From NCBI RefSeq assembly GCF_900142515.1, contig NZ_FRBC01000003.1:62001-126000 (forward strand): 64,000 bases of DNA, in the 5' to 3' direction. Source of the stretch: Pseudoselenomonas ruminantium. GTDB lineage: Bacteria; Bacillota; Negativicutes; Selenomonadales; Selenomonadaceae. Of this stretch, positions 8,701 through 16,960 are shown in pieces (position 1 is the stretch's first letter; the number at the start of each line of letters is the position of its first letter). The notes below the pieces were generated by a model. That model ran no database searches, had not been told where the DNA came from, and saw only the letters and a list, made by a program, of their open reading frames with translations. The position numbers and the translations under genes are program-made.

Positions 8701-9210
8701 TTACATGGCCTTGCCCATAGCTTCGCTCAAGGCCTGTTCTTCCTCTTTGGTCATCGGATAAGTGGATTTGCCATCCTCAATGGGCTTGGCATAGCTGCGG
8801 GAATCCTCACGCCCAAAGATGCTGGAAAGCACCACACCATTGTTATGCGCATCCAATAAGGCCACAGCATAACTCAGGTCACTGCCCATATCCTCAAAAG
8901 CCCGGAAACGCACCATGCCCACACGGGTAACCGCCATGTTCAGCAGCTCATCCATCCGGCGATTTTCCGCATCAATGCGCTGGTTTTCCTCCACTACATG
9001 GCGCACTTCGTCAATATGCCCCATGAGCAAGCGTTCCAGGTTATCCCCGTCCACACCGCTCATCATCTTGCGATAGCGCTTTTTCATATAGCTCAGATTC
9101 CAAGCCTGCCGGATCATGATGGCAAGCATGATCAACATGATGACAGCCATGATGATCACCATAAAAGGCATATTATCTGCCATAAACTTCATAAAATACT
9201 TCATATCCAT
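8701..9210 (-). CDS. DUF4446 family membrane protein
   Basis: The 169-residue product has one N-terminal membrane helix rich in Met/Ile (residues 8-34), a charged stretch likely to form a coiled coil (about 35-90), and a soluble domain (VRFRAFEDMGSDLSYAVALLDAHNNGVVLSS) characteristic of DUF4446. This family sits beside parB in many Firmicutes, as here, but no function is established. I chose ATG 9210, 14 bp after AAGGAG. An in-frame TTG at 9222 is too close to that site, only 2 bp. It lies between parB (18 bp upstream) and the M23 peptidase gene and is probably co-transcribed. Confidence 0.8.
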   Translation of the reverse strand: MDMKYFMKFMADNMPFMVIIMAVIMLIMLAIMIRQAWNLSYMKKRYRKMMSGVDGDNLERLLMGHIDEVRHVVEENQRIDAENRRMDELLNMAVTRVGMVRFRAFEDMGSDLSYAVALLDAHNNGVVLSSIFGREDSRSYAKPIEDGKSTYPMTKEEEQALSEAMGKAM

Positions 9211-9228
9211 TGTAACAACCAAAACTCC

Positions 9229-10173
9229 TTAAACCGTAAACTTCCCCGTCTGCGAGAACTGACGCTGAGCATCTGCCTTCGCCGGCTGCTGTTTGGCCAA
9301 CAGCGTCCCCATGATACGCTCTAAATCTTCCGGCGAATAAAACTCAATCTCCAGCTTGCTTTTCTTCTTCCCGGTCTGTATCCTTACCTGTGTCCCAAAC
9401 ATCTCCGTCAGCTGATCGACGGCATCCCGGATAAACACATCCTGCTCCGGCTTTTGGCCTTCTGCTTTTTCCTCAGTGGATTCATGCAGCAAAGCGGGAT
9501 TTTCCAGCAGTTTCTTCACCAGCTGCTCAGACTGCCGGGCCGACAGCTCCTTGCTCTGGATGTAATCCGCAGCTTCCAGCTGCAGCTCCTTGTCTTCCAG
9601 TGCCAGCAGCGGCTTTGCCTGCCCCATCGAAAGAGAACCATTCGCCACATAAGCCTGCACCTGCTCCGCAAGATTCAGGAGGCGCAGGAAGTTGGCGATA
9701 TGGGAACGGCTGCGTCCCACCTTCTTGGATACCGTTTCCTGCGTAAGGCTGAACTCCTTCATCAGCCGGTCATAAGCCTTGGCCTCTTCCATGGCATTGA
9801 GATTTTCCCTTTGGATATTCTCAATCAAAGCAATTTGGGCAATCTCTTCATTATTGAATTCACGGACATCCACGGGAACTTCCGTGAGCCCGGCCAACCT
9901 GGCTGCCCGCAGGCGACGTTCCCCGGCAATCAGCTCATAGCGGTTGTCCGCCATCTTCCGCACCAGTAAAGGCTGCAGAACACCAAATTCCTTGACGGAA
10001 TCCTTCAATTCATCCAATGCGCTTTCATCAAACTCCACACGGGGCTGATAGCGGTTTGGCTGAATACTGTCAATGGGCACCCGCGTCTTATCCTTGGCAG
10101 GTGCCGCTTCCACCTGTGGTTTCACCAAACCGAAAGCACCTAAGCCTTTGCCCAGACCGCCTTTCTTAGCCAC
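9229..10173 (-). CDS. parB: Chromosome partitioning protein ParB (Spo0J)
   Basis: The 314-residue protein binds parS and spreads as a CTP-dependent clamp. The N-terminal box GLGKGLGAF is followed by IQPNRYQPR and the CTPase motif GERRLRAARLAGL, with ENIQREN. A helix-turn-helix (LTQETVSKKVGRSRSHIANFLRLL) and a C-terminal dimerisation region follow. The start is GTG 10173, giving MAKKGGLGKGL, 7 bp after GAGGTG; an upstream in-frame TTG at 10179 lacks spacing. The start overlaps the last codons of parA by 8 bp, so the two are coupled. Three parS sites are in the window. Confidence 0.95.
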   Translation of the reverse strand: MAKKGGLGKGLGAFGLVKPQVEAAPAKDKTRVPIDSIQPNRYQPRVEFDESALDELKDSVKEFGVLQPLLVRKMADNRYELIAGERRLRAARLAGLTEVPVDVREFNNEEIAQIALIENIQRENLNAMEEAKAYDRLMKEFSLTQETVSKKVGRSRSHIANFLRLLNLAEQVQAYVANGSLSMGQAKPLLALEDKELQLEAADYIQSKELSARQSEQLVKKLLENPALLHESTEEKAEGQKPEQDVFIRDAVDQLTEMFGTQVRIQTGKKKSKLEIEFYSPEDLERIMGTLLAKQQPAKADAQRQFSQTGKFTV

Positions 10174-10927
10174 GGGCAATCACCTCTTTCGCCAGCTTCA
10201 TATAAACTTCCGACCCCTTGGATTTCTTATCATAATAAATGATGGGCTGTCCAAAGGAAGGCGCTTCACTGAGCCGCACATTGCGGGGAATCATGGTATT
10301 GTATACGATGGTCTCGAAACTGTTCCGCACCTCAGCCACTACCTGTTCAGCGAGTTTCGTACGGGAATCGTACATGGTCATGACCACGCCTTCCAGATTC
10401 AGCGACGCATTCAGATTGCTGCGCACTAATTCAATCGTACGCATCAGCTGGGCCACACCTTCCAGCGCATAGAATTCACACTGGATGGGTACCAACACAG
10501 AATCTGCTGCCGTCAGGGAATTCAGCGTGAGCAGGCCCAGCGACGGCGGGCAATCGATGATGATGTAATCATAATCATCCCGCACAGCATCCAGCGCCTT
10601 CTTGAGTCTCGTTTCCCGGGAGATAGCCGCCACCAGCTCAACCTCAGCACCAGCCAGATCGATATTAGCGGGCAGGATATCCACCTTGAATTCCGTCTTC
10701 TGGATCACTTCGCTGACCGGCACGCTATCAATCAGCACCTGATAGATGGTCTTGCCCTGCAGGGTTGATTTATCCACCCCATAACCGCTGCTGGCATTGC
10801 CCTGCGGGTCACAATCTACCAACAGAACTTTCTTTTTCTTGGCGCCCAGACAAGCTGCCAAGTTTACCGACGTGGTTGTCTTGCCCACGCCGCCCTTTTG
10901 ATTGGCAACTGCGATAATCTTTGCCAA
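10166..10927 (-). CDS. parA: Chromosome partitioning ATPase ParA (Soj)
   Basis: The 253-residue protein is a deviant-Walker ParA ATPase. It has KGGVGKTT (residues 11-18), DCDPQGNAS, IIIDCPPSLGLLTLNSL and the SEAPSFGQPI segment of chromosomal Soj. With ParB and parS it segregates the origin and, in relatives, modulates DnaA. The start is TTG 10927, preceded by GGTGA; no in-frame ATG precedes the MAKIIAV motif. It is the first gene of a leftward parA-parB-DUF4446 group and is divergent from the methionine synthase genes. Confidence 0.95.
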   Translation of the reverse strand: MAKIIAVANQKGGVGKTTTSVNLAACLGAKKKKVLLVDCDPQGNASSGYGVDKSTLQGKTIYQVLIDSVPVSEVIQKTEFKVDILPANIDLAGAEVELVAAISRETRLKKALDAVRDDYDYIIIDCPPSLGLLTLNSLTAADSVLVPIQCEFYALEGVAQLMRTIELVRSNLNASLNLEGVVMTMYDSRTKLAEQVVAEVRNSFETIVYNTMIPRNVRLSEAPSFGQPIIYYDKKSKGSEVYMKLAKEVIARG

Positions 10928-11071
10928 AATGTTTCACCGCTTTCTTACTTATCAAGTGAAATATGTTACAGTAATGCTTGTAAAAATCCCTTAGAATAAG
11001 TATAATTGTTACATTGTAAAGTTTATTTCAGACAGATGTCATTTTCGTCTCATCCAAAACAAGCATACCTA

Positions 11072-11077
11072 TATAAT
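11072..11077 (+). promoter_or_regulatory. -10 box upstream of the methionine synthase genes
   Basis: TATAAT at 11072-11077 is 26 bp before parS copy 3 and 69 bp before the chosen ATG. No clear -35 element is visible, so the promoter call is modest. Confidence 0.45.
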
Positions 11078-11102
11078 AATATGAAATGACAAAAAATGCC
11101 AT

Positions 11103-11118
11103 TGTTTCACGTGAAACA
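11103..11118. promoter_or_regulatory. parS site, copy 3 (perfect palindrome)
   Basis: TGTTTCACGTGAAACA is an exact match to the parS consensus. It sits in the leader of the methionine synthase reactivation gene, about 180 bp from parA. Confidence 0.95.
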
Positions 11119-11145
11119 AGCAAAAAAATTTTAGGCGGTGATGAA

Positions 11146-11820
11146 ATGCCCATTTACAATACCCCCCTGCTGGCTATCGATGCAAAGGAAACCCGCCGCT
11201 ATGCGGGATTGCAGAAGGCACAGGATTTTGCCGAGGAAAAGATCCTCGCCGCCTGTCAGGATGCCAGATTATTGGCTGCACCACGCACGGTCTGGGAAAT
11301 CTATGATTATGATTGCCAGACGCAGATCATCAAAGCTGACCCGCCCTGCCGGATCCAAGGCGAAAAAATCGGCCAGCATCTAGCGGGCTGTGAAAAAGTG
11401 ATCCTACTTGCCGCAACGGTGGGTGACGATATCGAGGAAGATGTGACCCGTCGTTTCAATGCAGGTGAATACAGCAGCGCTGTGCTCCTGGATGCCGCTG
11501 CGACAGCCGCCGTAGAACAGGTAGCCGACGGACTGGAAAAGACGTTGGCACCGAAGATGGCCGCGCAAGGATTCGGCATGAAATGGCGCTTCAGCCCCGG
11601 CTATGGCGATTGGCCACTGGAACAACAGCCGGAACTCATCCGCCTATCCAGCGCGGCCAGCATCGGTGTAGGCCTTTCCTCCTCCATGATGCTGATGCCC
11701 CGCAAAAGCGTAACCGCCATTATCGGCCTGTACCGCAAACAGGAAAACCAGGAAGAAAAGCACACCCCCAATGGCTGCGCCGCCTGCAGCCAACTGAACT
11801 GCCCGTCCCGAAAGAGATAA
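11146..11820 (+). CDS. Stand-alone methionine synthase reactivation-domain protein
   Basis: The 224-residue protein corresponds to the C-terminal AdoMet-dependent activation domain of MetH. LLAATVGDDIEED and RFSPGYGDWPLEQQPELIRL are the hallmark segments; the second contains the AdoMet-binding RxSPGY. It should rescue oxidised cob(II)alamin in the MetH encoded 14 bp downstream, which lacks this domain. The C-terminus adds a short cysteine motif (CAACSQLNC). I start at ATG 11146 behind AGGCGGTGA. An upstream in-frame ATG at 11086 would place parS copy 3 inside the coding sequence, with no ribosome binding site. Confidence 0.88.
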   Translation: MPIYNTPLLAIDAKETRRYAGLQKAQDFAEEKILAACQDARLLAAPRTVWEIYDYDCQTQIIKADPPCRIQGEKIGQHLAGCEKVILLAATVGDDIEEDVTRRFNAGEYSSAVLLDAAATAAVEQVADGLEKTLAPKMAAQGFGMKWRFSPGYGDWPLEQQPELIRLSSAASIGVGLSSSMMLMPRKSVTAIIGLYRKQENQEEKHTPNGCAACSQLNCPSRKR

Positions 11821-11834
11821 CAGGAGATGAATGT

Positions 11835-14216
11835 ATGAGCAGAATCGAAATTTTTGATGGTGCTATGGGCACCATGTTACAGGCTGGCGGTCTCCAGCCC
11901 GGCGCCTGTCCGGAACTGATGAATGTGGAGAATCCGGAAGTTGTAAAGAATATCCACAGAGCCTATATTGAGGCAGGTGCCACCATCATCGAAACGAATA
12001 CCTTCGGTGCCAGTGCCCTGAAACTGGAACATTACGGCCTGACCGAACGCATGGCAGAACTCAACCGAGCCGCCGTCACCATCGCCAAAGAAGCAGCGCA
12101 GGGCCGTGCAAAAGTGGCAGGCTCCATGGGGCCCACTGGCCGTTTCATCGAACCGCTGGGCGACCTATCCTTTGACGAAGCCTACGAAAACTTCTTTGGC
12201 CAGGCCAAAGCCCTTGCCGAAGCCGGTGCCGATTTCCTGATCATCGAAACCTGCATCGACCTGCAGGAAATGCGTGCCGCCCTGCTCGCGGCAAAAGCCG
12301 CCTGCGATATCCCCGTGATCTGCCAGCTTTCCTACAGTGAAGATGGCCGCACCGTAACCGGTACAGACCCGCAGTCGGCCGCCATCCTGCTCGATGCCAT
12401 GGGCGCTGACATCATCGGTGTCAACTGCTCCCTTGGCCCGGAAGAACTCGTGCCCATCGTCAAGACACTGGCGGAAAACTGCACCTGCCCCATCAGCGTC
12501 CTGCCCAATGCCGGTATGCCCTACCTCAAGGACGGTCAGACCGTCTTTCCCATGGGCCCGGAAGACTTCGGCAAATGGGGCGTGAAACTCCTGGCTGCCG
12601 GTGCCTCCTATCTGGGCGGCTGCTGCGGTACCACGCCGGAACATATCCGCGAGCTGGCAAAAGCCTTGCAGGATATGCCCCTGCCGGAACGCAGACTGCC
12701 GGCGAAAAGACTCTGGCTGACTAGCCGCAGCAAGTCCGTCTGCATTGACCACAGCCTGCCCACCCGCCTGATTGGTGAGCGCATCAACCCCACAGGCCGC
12801 AAGAAACTGGCCGCAGAAATCCGTGACGGTTCCCTGCTCGGTGTCAAGAAAGAGGCCGTCAATCAGGTCAAGGCTGGCGCGCACCTGCTGGATGTGAATA
12901 TGGGCGTGGGCGGCATCGACCAGGCCGCCGCCATGAAGCGCGCAATCACAGAAATCGCCCAGCTCACCGACGCTCCGCTGGTCATTGATACCAGTGATGC
13001 CAAGGCTTTAGAAGCAGGTCTCAAAGCCTATCCCGGACGTGCTCTCATCAACTCGGTCAGCTACGAGCCGGAACGCATTGCCGAATTTCTGCCCTTAGCG
13101 AAAAAATACGGCGCCGCCATCCTCTGCCTGCCCATAACCCCCGACGGTGTGCCCAAAACCGCAGAAGAGCGCATCGAAGTCATGCACAAGATCATTGCTG
13201 CCGCCAAAGATCAGGGGCTGGATGATGGCGATTTCCTGCTGGATGCTTTGGTCATGACCATATCCGCGGACAAGGGCGCCTGCTATGAAGTATTGATCAC
13301 CCTGCAGATGTATCGGGAACGCTTCGGCTATCCCACCACCATGGGCCTGTCCAACATCTCCTTCGGCCTGCCCAACCGCCCGCTTATCAACAGCACCTTC
13401 TTTGCCATGTGTCTGGCTGCAGGATTGGACGCCCCCATCATGAATCCCTATGATGAGTCCATGCAGAAAGCCCTGATGGCCAGTGCAGCACTTTTAGGCG
13501 ATGATCCGAACGGCCTTGCCTACAGCAAGAATGAAGCCAATCTGGCTGTGCCCAAAGCTGCCGCCACGGCAAAAGTCACGGAGCTTTCCCCGCTGGAAGC
13601 CATCAAGCAGGCCGTGATTGAAGGGGAAAAAGATGAGATTCCCGCCTTGGTGGAAAATGCCCTCAACGCAGGGATTGAAGCCAATACGATAACCGAACAG
13701 TCCCTGACCGCCGCCATGACGGATATCGGGGTGGATTTCGGCGCGGGCCGCATGTTCCTGCCACAGGTATTGCTGTCTGCGGAAACCATGCGCGCCGCAT
13801 TCAACAAGATCAAGGAGCTGACCCCCGCCAATGCTGCGGCTCCGGATCAGGGTACTGTGGTGATTGCCACCGTCAAAGGTGACGTACACGATCTGGGCAA
13901 GAATATCACCGGTGCCTTGCTCGCCAACAGCGGGTTCAAGCTGATCGACCTCGGCAAAGATGTGGACAGCACGGAAATCGTCAGAGCCGCTATCGAGAAC
14001 AATGCCGATATCGTCGGCCTCTGCGCCCTGATGACCACCACCATGGTGCAGATTGACAAAGTCATCGCCGACCTCAAAGAAGCCGGCTGCAATGCCAAAG
14101 TCATGGTGGGCGGCGCCGCCGTCACCCAGGATTATGCCGACAGCGCCGGTGCTGATGCCTATGCCCCAGATGGTGTCAAGGCCGTAGAACTGGCCAAGGA
14201 ATTGGTACAAAAATAA
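11835..14216 (+). CDS. metH: Cobalamin-dependent methionine synthase MetH lacking the activation domain
   Basis: The 793-residue protein has, in order, a homocysteine-binding domain (1-290; zinc ligands in GVNCSLG and GGCCGTTP), a pterin (methyltetrahydrofolate) domain (about 305-570; LIGERINPTGRKK, LLDVNMGVGG, INSVSYE) and the cobalamin cap and binding domains (about 590-793; DVHDLGKN gives the cobalt-ligating His). It transfers methyl from methyl-THF to homocysteine. The activation domain is a separate gene just upstream. The start is ATG 11835 with AGGAGATGA. Open sequence upstream in this frame overlaps the preceding gene and is not coding. Confidence 0.94.
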   Translation: MSRIEIFDGAMGTMLQAGGLQPGACPELMNVENPEVVKNIHRAYIEAGATIIETNTFGASALKLEHYGLTERMAELNRAAVTIAKEAAQGRAKVAGSMGPTGRFIEPLGDLSFDEAYENFFGQAKALAEAGADFLIIETCIDLQEMRAALLAAKAACDIPVICQLSYSEDGRTVTGTDPQSAAILLDAMGADIIGVNCSLGPEELVPIVKTLAENCTCPISVLPNAGMPYLKDGQTVFPMGPEDFGKWGVKLLAAGASYLGGCCGTTPEHIRELAKALQDMPLPERRLPAKRLWLTSRSKSVCIDHSLPTRLIGERINPTGRKKLAAEIRDGSLLGVKKEAVNQVKAGAHLLDVNMGVGGIDQAAAMKRAITEIAQLTDAPLVIDTSDAKALEAGLKAYPGRALINSVSYEPERIAEFLPLAKKYGAAILCLPITPDGVPKTAEERIEVMHKIIAAAKDQGLDDGDFLLDALVMTISADKGACYEVLITLQMYRERFGYPTTMGLSNISFGLPNRPLINSTFFAMCLAAGLDAPIMNPYDESMQKALMASAALLGDDPNGLAYSKNEANLAVPKAAATAKVTELSPLEAIKQAVIEGEKDEIPALVENALNAGIEANTITEQSLTAAMTDIGVDFGAGRMFLPQVLLSAETMRAAFNKIKELTPANAAAPDQGTVVIATVKGDVHDLGKNITGALLANSGFKLIDLGKDVDSTEIVRAAIENNADIVGLCALMTTTMVQIDKVIADLKEAGCNAKVMVGGAAVTQDYADSAGADAYAPDGVKAVELAKELVQK

Positions 14217-14232
14217 TAGATACGCACTAAAA

Positions 14233-14302
14233 AGAGGCTGTGAAAAAGTCCTAAAAGCTACCCCCCTAAAAGGGGCGGCATAAGACTTTCTTCACAGCCT
14301 CT
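14233..14302 (+). terminator. Long hairpin terminator after metH
   Basis: AGAGGCTGTGAA (14233-14244) pairs with TTCACAGCCTCT (14291-14302). The stem continues through AAGTC/GACTT into an inner CCCC-TAAAA-GGGG hairpin, and a T-rich tail follows. The stem is symmetrical enough to serve pfkA on the other strand as well. The inner CCCC/GGGG element resembles the intergenic repeat at 45.8 kb. Confidence 0.75.
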
Positions 14303-14326
14303 GTTTATATTTGCTTCAAGATTTTA

Positions 14327-15289
14327 TCAGAACAACACTTTGGCCAGATGCAGGTATTCCGGATCAAGCTGCTTCTTGTTGTTTACGGAGTCATGCAGGT
14401 CGATGGATACTACACGGCCCTTGCTGAAGCCGAAGACCACATCAGACAGGCCGGAGATAAGAGCCAGAGCGGCCTGCTCGCCCAGCTGGCTGGCACGCAC
14501 GCGGTCGATGACCGTCGGGGAACCGCCACGCTGGATATGACCCAGAACCGTTACACGGGTATCGAGTTCCGTCTTCTTGGCAATGAAATCACCGATTTCC
14601 TGAGCATTGCCAGCACCTTCAGCTACTACTACGAGGATATAACGCTTGCCTTCGGCATAAGCATTCTTCATATCATCACAGAGTTTATCGAGATCGAAGG
14701 GTTCTTCCGGTACGAGGATGTACTCAGCACCGCCGGAAATGCCGGAAACCAGTGCCAGCCAGCCCGAGCTGCGGCCCATTACTTCCATAACGATAACGCG
14801 GCGATGGGCAGAAGCCGTATCACGGAGCTTATTGATGGCATCGATGATGGTGTTGGCAGCCGTGTCGCAGCCGATAGTGTAATCAGAACCCCAAACGTCA
14901 TTGTCGATGGTGCCCGGCAGACCTACGATGGGAATACCCGTTTCCTGAGACAACAGAGAAGCACCGCGCAGGGAACCGTCACCGCCGATGACGCAAAGGC
15001 CCTGAATGCCGCGGTCAACCAGATGCTGATAACCCAGCATACGGCCTTCCGGCGTCTTCCAGCGCTTGCAGCGTGCCGTACCAAGGAACGTACCACCACG
15101 CTGGATGATGTCACCCACGTCTTTGGACTTCATCTCAAACATGTTCTCTTCCAACAGACCATGATAGCCGTCGCGGATACCCCAAACCTTTACCCCTTCA
15201 TAGAGCGCCGTGCGCACAACGGCACGAGCTGCTGCGTTCATTCCGGGGCTGTCGCCGCCGCTGGTCATGACTGCAATACTTTTAAGCAT
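14327..15289 (-). CDS. pfkA: ATP-dependent 6-phosphofructokinase
   Basis: The 320-residue protein has the size and motifs of bacterial PfkA: TSGGDSPGMNAA (ATP site), VIGGDGSLRGA (GGDGS indicates ATP rather than PPi as donor), PGTIDND (catalytic Asp) and MEVMGRSSGW (fructose-6-phosphate binding). It commits hexose to glycolysis in the cytosol. The region after GTAR is KRWKTPEGR, a little unlike the usual sequence but without loss of a catalytic residue. A GGGGGAA site precedes ATG 15289. It is monocistronic, between the metH terminator and the ZTP riboswitch locus. Confidence 0.95.
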   Translation of the reverse strand: MLKSIAVMTSGGDSPGMNAAARAVVRTALYEGVKVWGIRDGYHGLLEENMFEMKSKDVGDIIQRGGTFLGTARCKRWKTPEGRMLGYQHLVDRGIQGLCVIGGDGSLRGASLLSQETGIPIVGLPGTIDNDVWGSDYTIGCDTAANTIIDAINKLRDTASAHRRVIVMEVMGRSSGWLALVSGISGGAEYILVPEEPFDLDKLCDDMKNAYAEGKRYILVVVAEGAGNAQEIGDFIAKKTELDTRVTVLGHIQRGGSPTVIDRVRASQLGEQAALALISGLSDVVFGFSKGRVVSIDLHDSVNNKKQLDPEYLHLAKVLF

Positions 15290-15551
15290 AATCGAAGTTC
15301 CCCCTTGAAATTATAAGCAATCTGAGGTCAATTTGCTGACCGCAGGAAAAAACAAAACTCACTAATCCCTATCATATCATAAAAAGAAGAAATCTAACAG
15401 AAATTTTTTCATCACCTTACAAAGTTGGAGCGTTGCTTCCCCCCATTGTACGTCAGGGAGAGGGGGCATTATTCAAAGATACTACAAACTCGGCAGAAGG
15501 GGACTGTTTTTTGTATCCCCGCGCCCTGACGACACTATCTTTAAAATGTCC
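15290..15551. other. Intergenic region with an unassigned palindromic element
   Basis: No gene is visible. It holds the 5' leader of pfkA and a long imperfect palindrome: CGTCAGGG (15451-15458) and CCCTGACG (15524-15531) bracket a second GGGGA/TCCCC stem. This lies just upstream of the -35 box of the ZTP-riboswitch promoter. Confidence 0.4.
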
Positions 15552-15580
15552 TTGACAAGCAGACGCGTTTCATGTTAAAT
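15552..15580 (+). promoter_or_regulatory. Promoter of the ZTP riboswitch/AICAR transformylase unit
   Basis: TTGACA (15552-15557) and TTAAAT (15575-15580) are separated by 17 bp. The start of transcription would fall about 10 bp before the riboswitch. Confidence 0.75.
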
Positions 15581-15591
15581 TCGTTGTAGTT

Positions 15592-15687
15592 GATGCTGTG
15601 CGACTGACGGAAGTGGATAACCACAGGGAGCACAGGGAAGAAAAGCCGACCGTCTGGGTGAAAGCCTGGATTTGTGTCGGCTTTTTT
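15592..15687 (+). promoter_or_regulatory. ZTP (pfl) riboswitch with intrinsic terminator
   Basis: The conserved pieces of the pfl motif occur in order: GCGACTGACGG, a TGG/CCA hairpin, CCACAGGGAGCAC and CCGACCGTCTGGGTG (to about 15660). The last element overlaps an intrinsic terminator (AGCCGAC 15644-15650 with GTCGGCT 15676-15682, then T6). This is the expected switch: ZMP/ZTP binding stabilises the pseudoknot and prevents termination. The gene controlled uses ZMP (AICAR) as its substrate, which strongly supports the call. Confidence 0.92.
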
Positions 15688-15711
15688 CGTATAGGAAAAG
15701 GAGAATTTGCA

Positions 15712-16881
15712 ATGACGGAAATGGAACTGAAATATGGCTGCAACCCCAATCAGAAACCGGCCAAGGTTTTCTGCGAGCAAGGACTGCCCTTCACGGTACT
15801 CAATGGCAAGCCGGGTTATATCAACCTGCTGGATGCCCTCAACAGCTGGCAGCTGGTACGCGAACTCAAAGAAGCTACGGGCCTGCCCGCAGCCGCTTCC
15901 TTCAAACATGTCAGCCCTGCTGGTGCTGCGGTAGCCGTCCCCCTTTCCGAAACTTTGCAGAAAGCATATTTTGTCGAAGGCGTAGAGCTCAGCCCCATCG
16001 CTACGGCTTATATCCGTGCCCGCGGCGCTGACCGTATGTCTTCTTACGGTGATTTCGTAGCCTTGTCTGACGAATGCGATGCCCAGACGGCCAGCTTCCT
16101 GAAGCGCGAGGTTTCCGATGGCATCATTGCGCCCTCCTACTCCGCTGAGGCTCTGGAAATCCTCAAATCCAAACGCAAGGGCACTTACCTTGTCATTCAG
16201 ATGGATACGAATTACCAGCCGGAGCCACTGGAAACGAAACAGGTATTCGGCGTGACTTTCGAGCAGCAGCGCAATGATATCAAACTCACCGAAGAATGCC
16301 TCAAAGAAATCCCGACCGCTAACAAAGAACTGCCGGAAAACGCAAAACGCGATCTTTTGATTTCCCTGATTACCTTGAAATACACCCAGTCCAACTCCGT
16401 CTGCTACGCAAAAGATGGTCAGGCCATCGGCATCGGTGCTGGCCAGCAGTCCCGTGTACATTGCACGCGCCTTGCCGGCAATAAGGCCGATATCTGGTAT
16501 CTGCGCCAGTGCCCCAAGGTCATGAACCTGCCCTTCAAAGAAGAAGTGCGCCGCCCGGATCGCGATAATGCCATTGATGTCTATGTCGGCGAAGAAAGTG
16601 AAGACCTGCTGACGGATGGCAATTGGGAACATCTCTTCACAGAAAAGCCCGCTCCGCTCACGCGCGAGGAAAAGAAGGAATGGCTTGCTACCCAGACTGG
16701 TGTAGCCCTCGGCTCCGACGCCTTCTTCCCGTTTGGCGACAATATTGAGCGTGCCCGCAAGAGCGGCGTGAGCTACATCGCCCAGGCAGGCGGCTCCATC
16801 CGCGATGATAATGTCATTGCCACCTGCGACAAATACAACATAACTATGGCGATGACCCATATCCGCCTGTTCCATCACTAA
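15712..16881 (+). CDS. purH: Stand-alone AICAR transformylase (PurH-type formyltransferase)
   Basis: The 389-residue protein corresponds to the formyltransferase half of PurH without the IMP cyclohydrolase (MGS-like) domain. MELKYGCNPNQ at the start, AAASFKHVSPAGAA (catalytic Lys-His), RARGADRMSSYGD, KYTQSNSVCYAKDGQAIGIGAGQQSR and SDAFFPFGDN are typical AICARFT signatures. It formylates AICAR using 10-formyl-THF in purine synthesis. AAAGGAG lies 8 bp before ATG 15712. An open frame upstream in the same phase overlaps the riboswitch and is not coding. No IMP cyclohydrolase gene is near. A ZTP riboswitch precedes it. Confidence 0.93.
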   Translation: MTEMELKYGCNPNQKPAKVFCEQGLPFTVLNGKPGYINLLDALNSWQLVRELKEATGLPAAASFKHVSPAGAAVAVPLSETLQKAYFVEGVELSPIATAYIRARGADRMSSYGDFVALSDECDAQTASFLKREVSDGIIAPSYSAEALEILKSKRKGTYLVIQMDTNYQPEPLETKQVFGVTFEQQRNDIKLTEECLKEIPTANKELPENAKRDLLISLITLKYTQSNSVCYAKDGQAIGIGAGQQSRVHCTRLAGNKADIWYLRQCPKVMNLPFKEEVRRPDRDNAIDVYVGEESEDLLTDGNWEHLFTEKPAPLTREEKKEWLATQTGVALGSDAFFPFGDNIERARKSGVSYIAQAGGSIRDDNVIATCDKYNITMAMTHIRLFHH

Positions 16882-16912
16882 TCCCGTTCCCCCGTTCTTA
16901 CATACACACATC

Positions 16913-16945
16913 GCAAAAGCCGCCGGCATCGCCGGCGGCTTTTGC
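16913..16945. terminator. Strong bidirectional terminator
   Basis: A perfect 14-bp inverted repeat (GCAAAAGCCGCCGG arm) with a 5-nt loop separates the purH gene from the convergent secreted-protein genes. Confidence 0.92.
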
Positions 16946-16960
16946 TTGTATAGCTTCATG

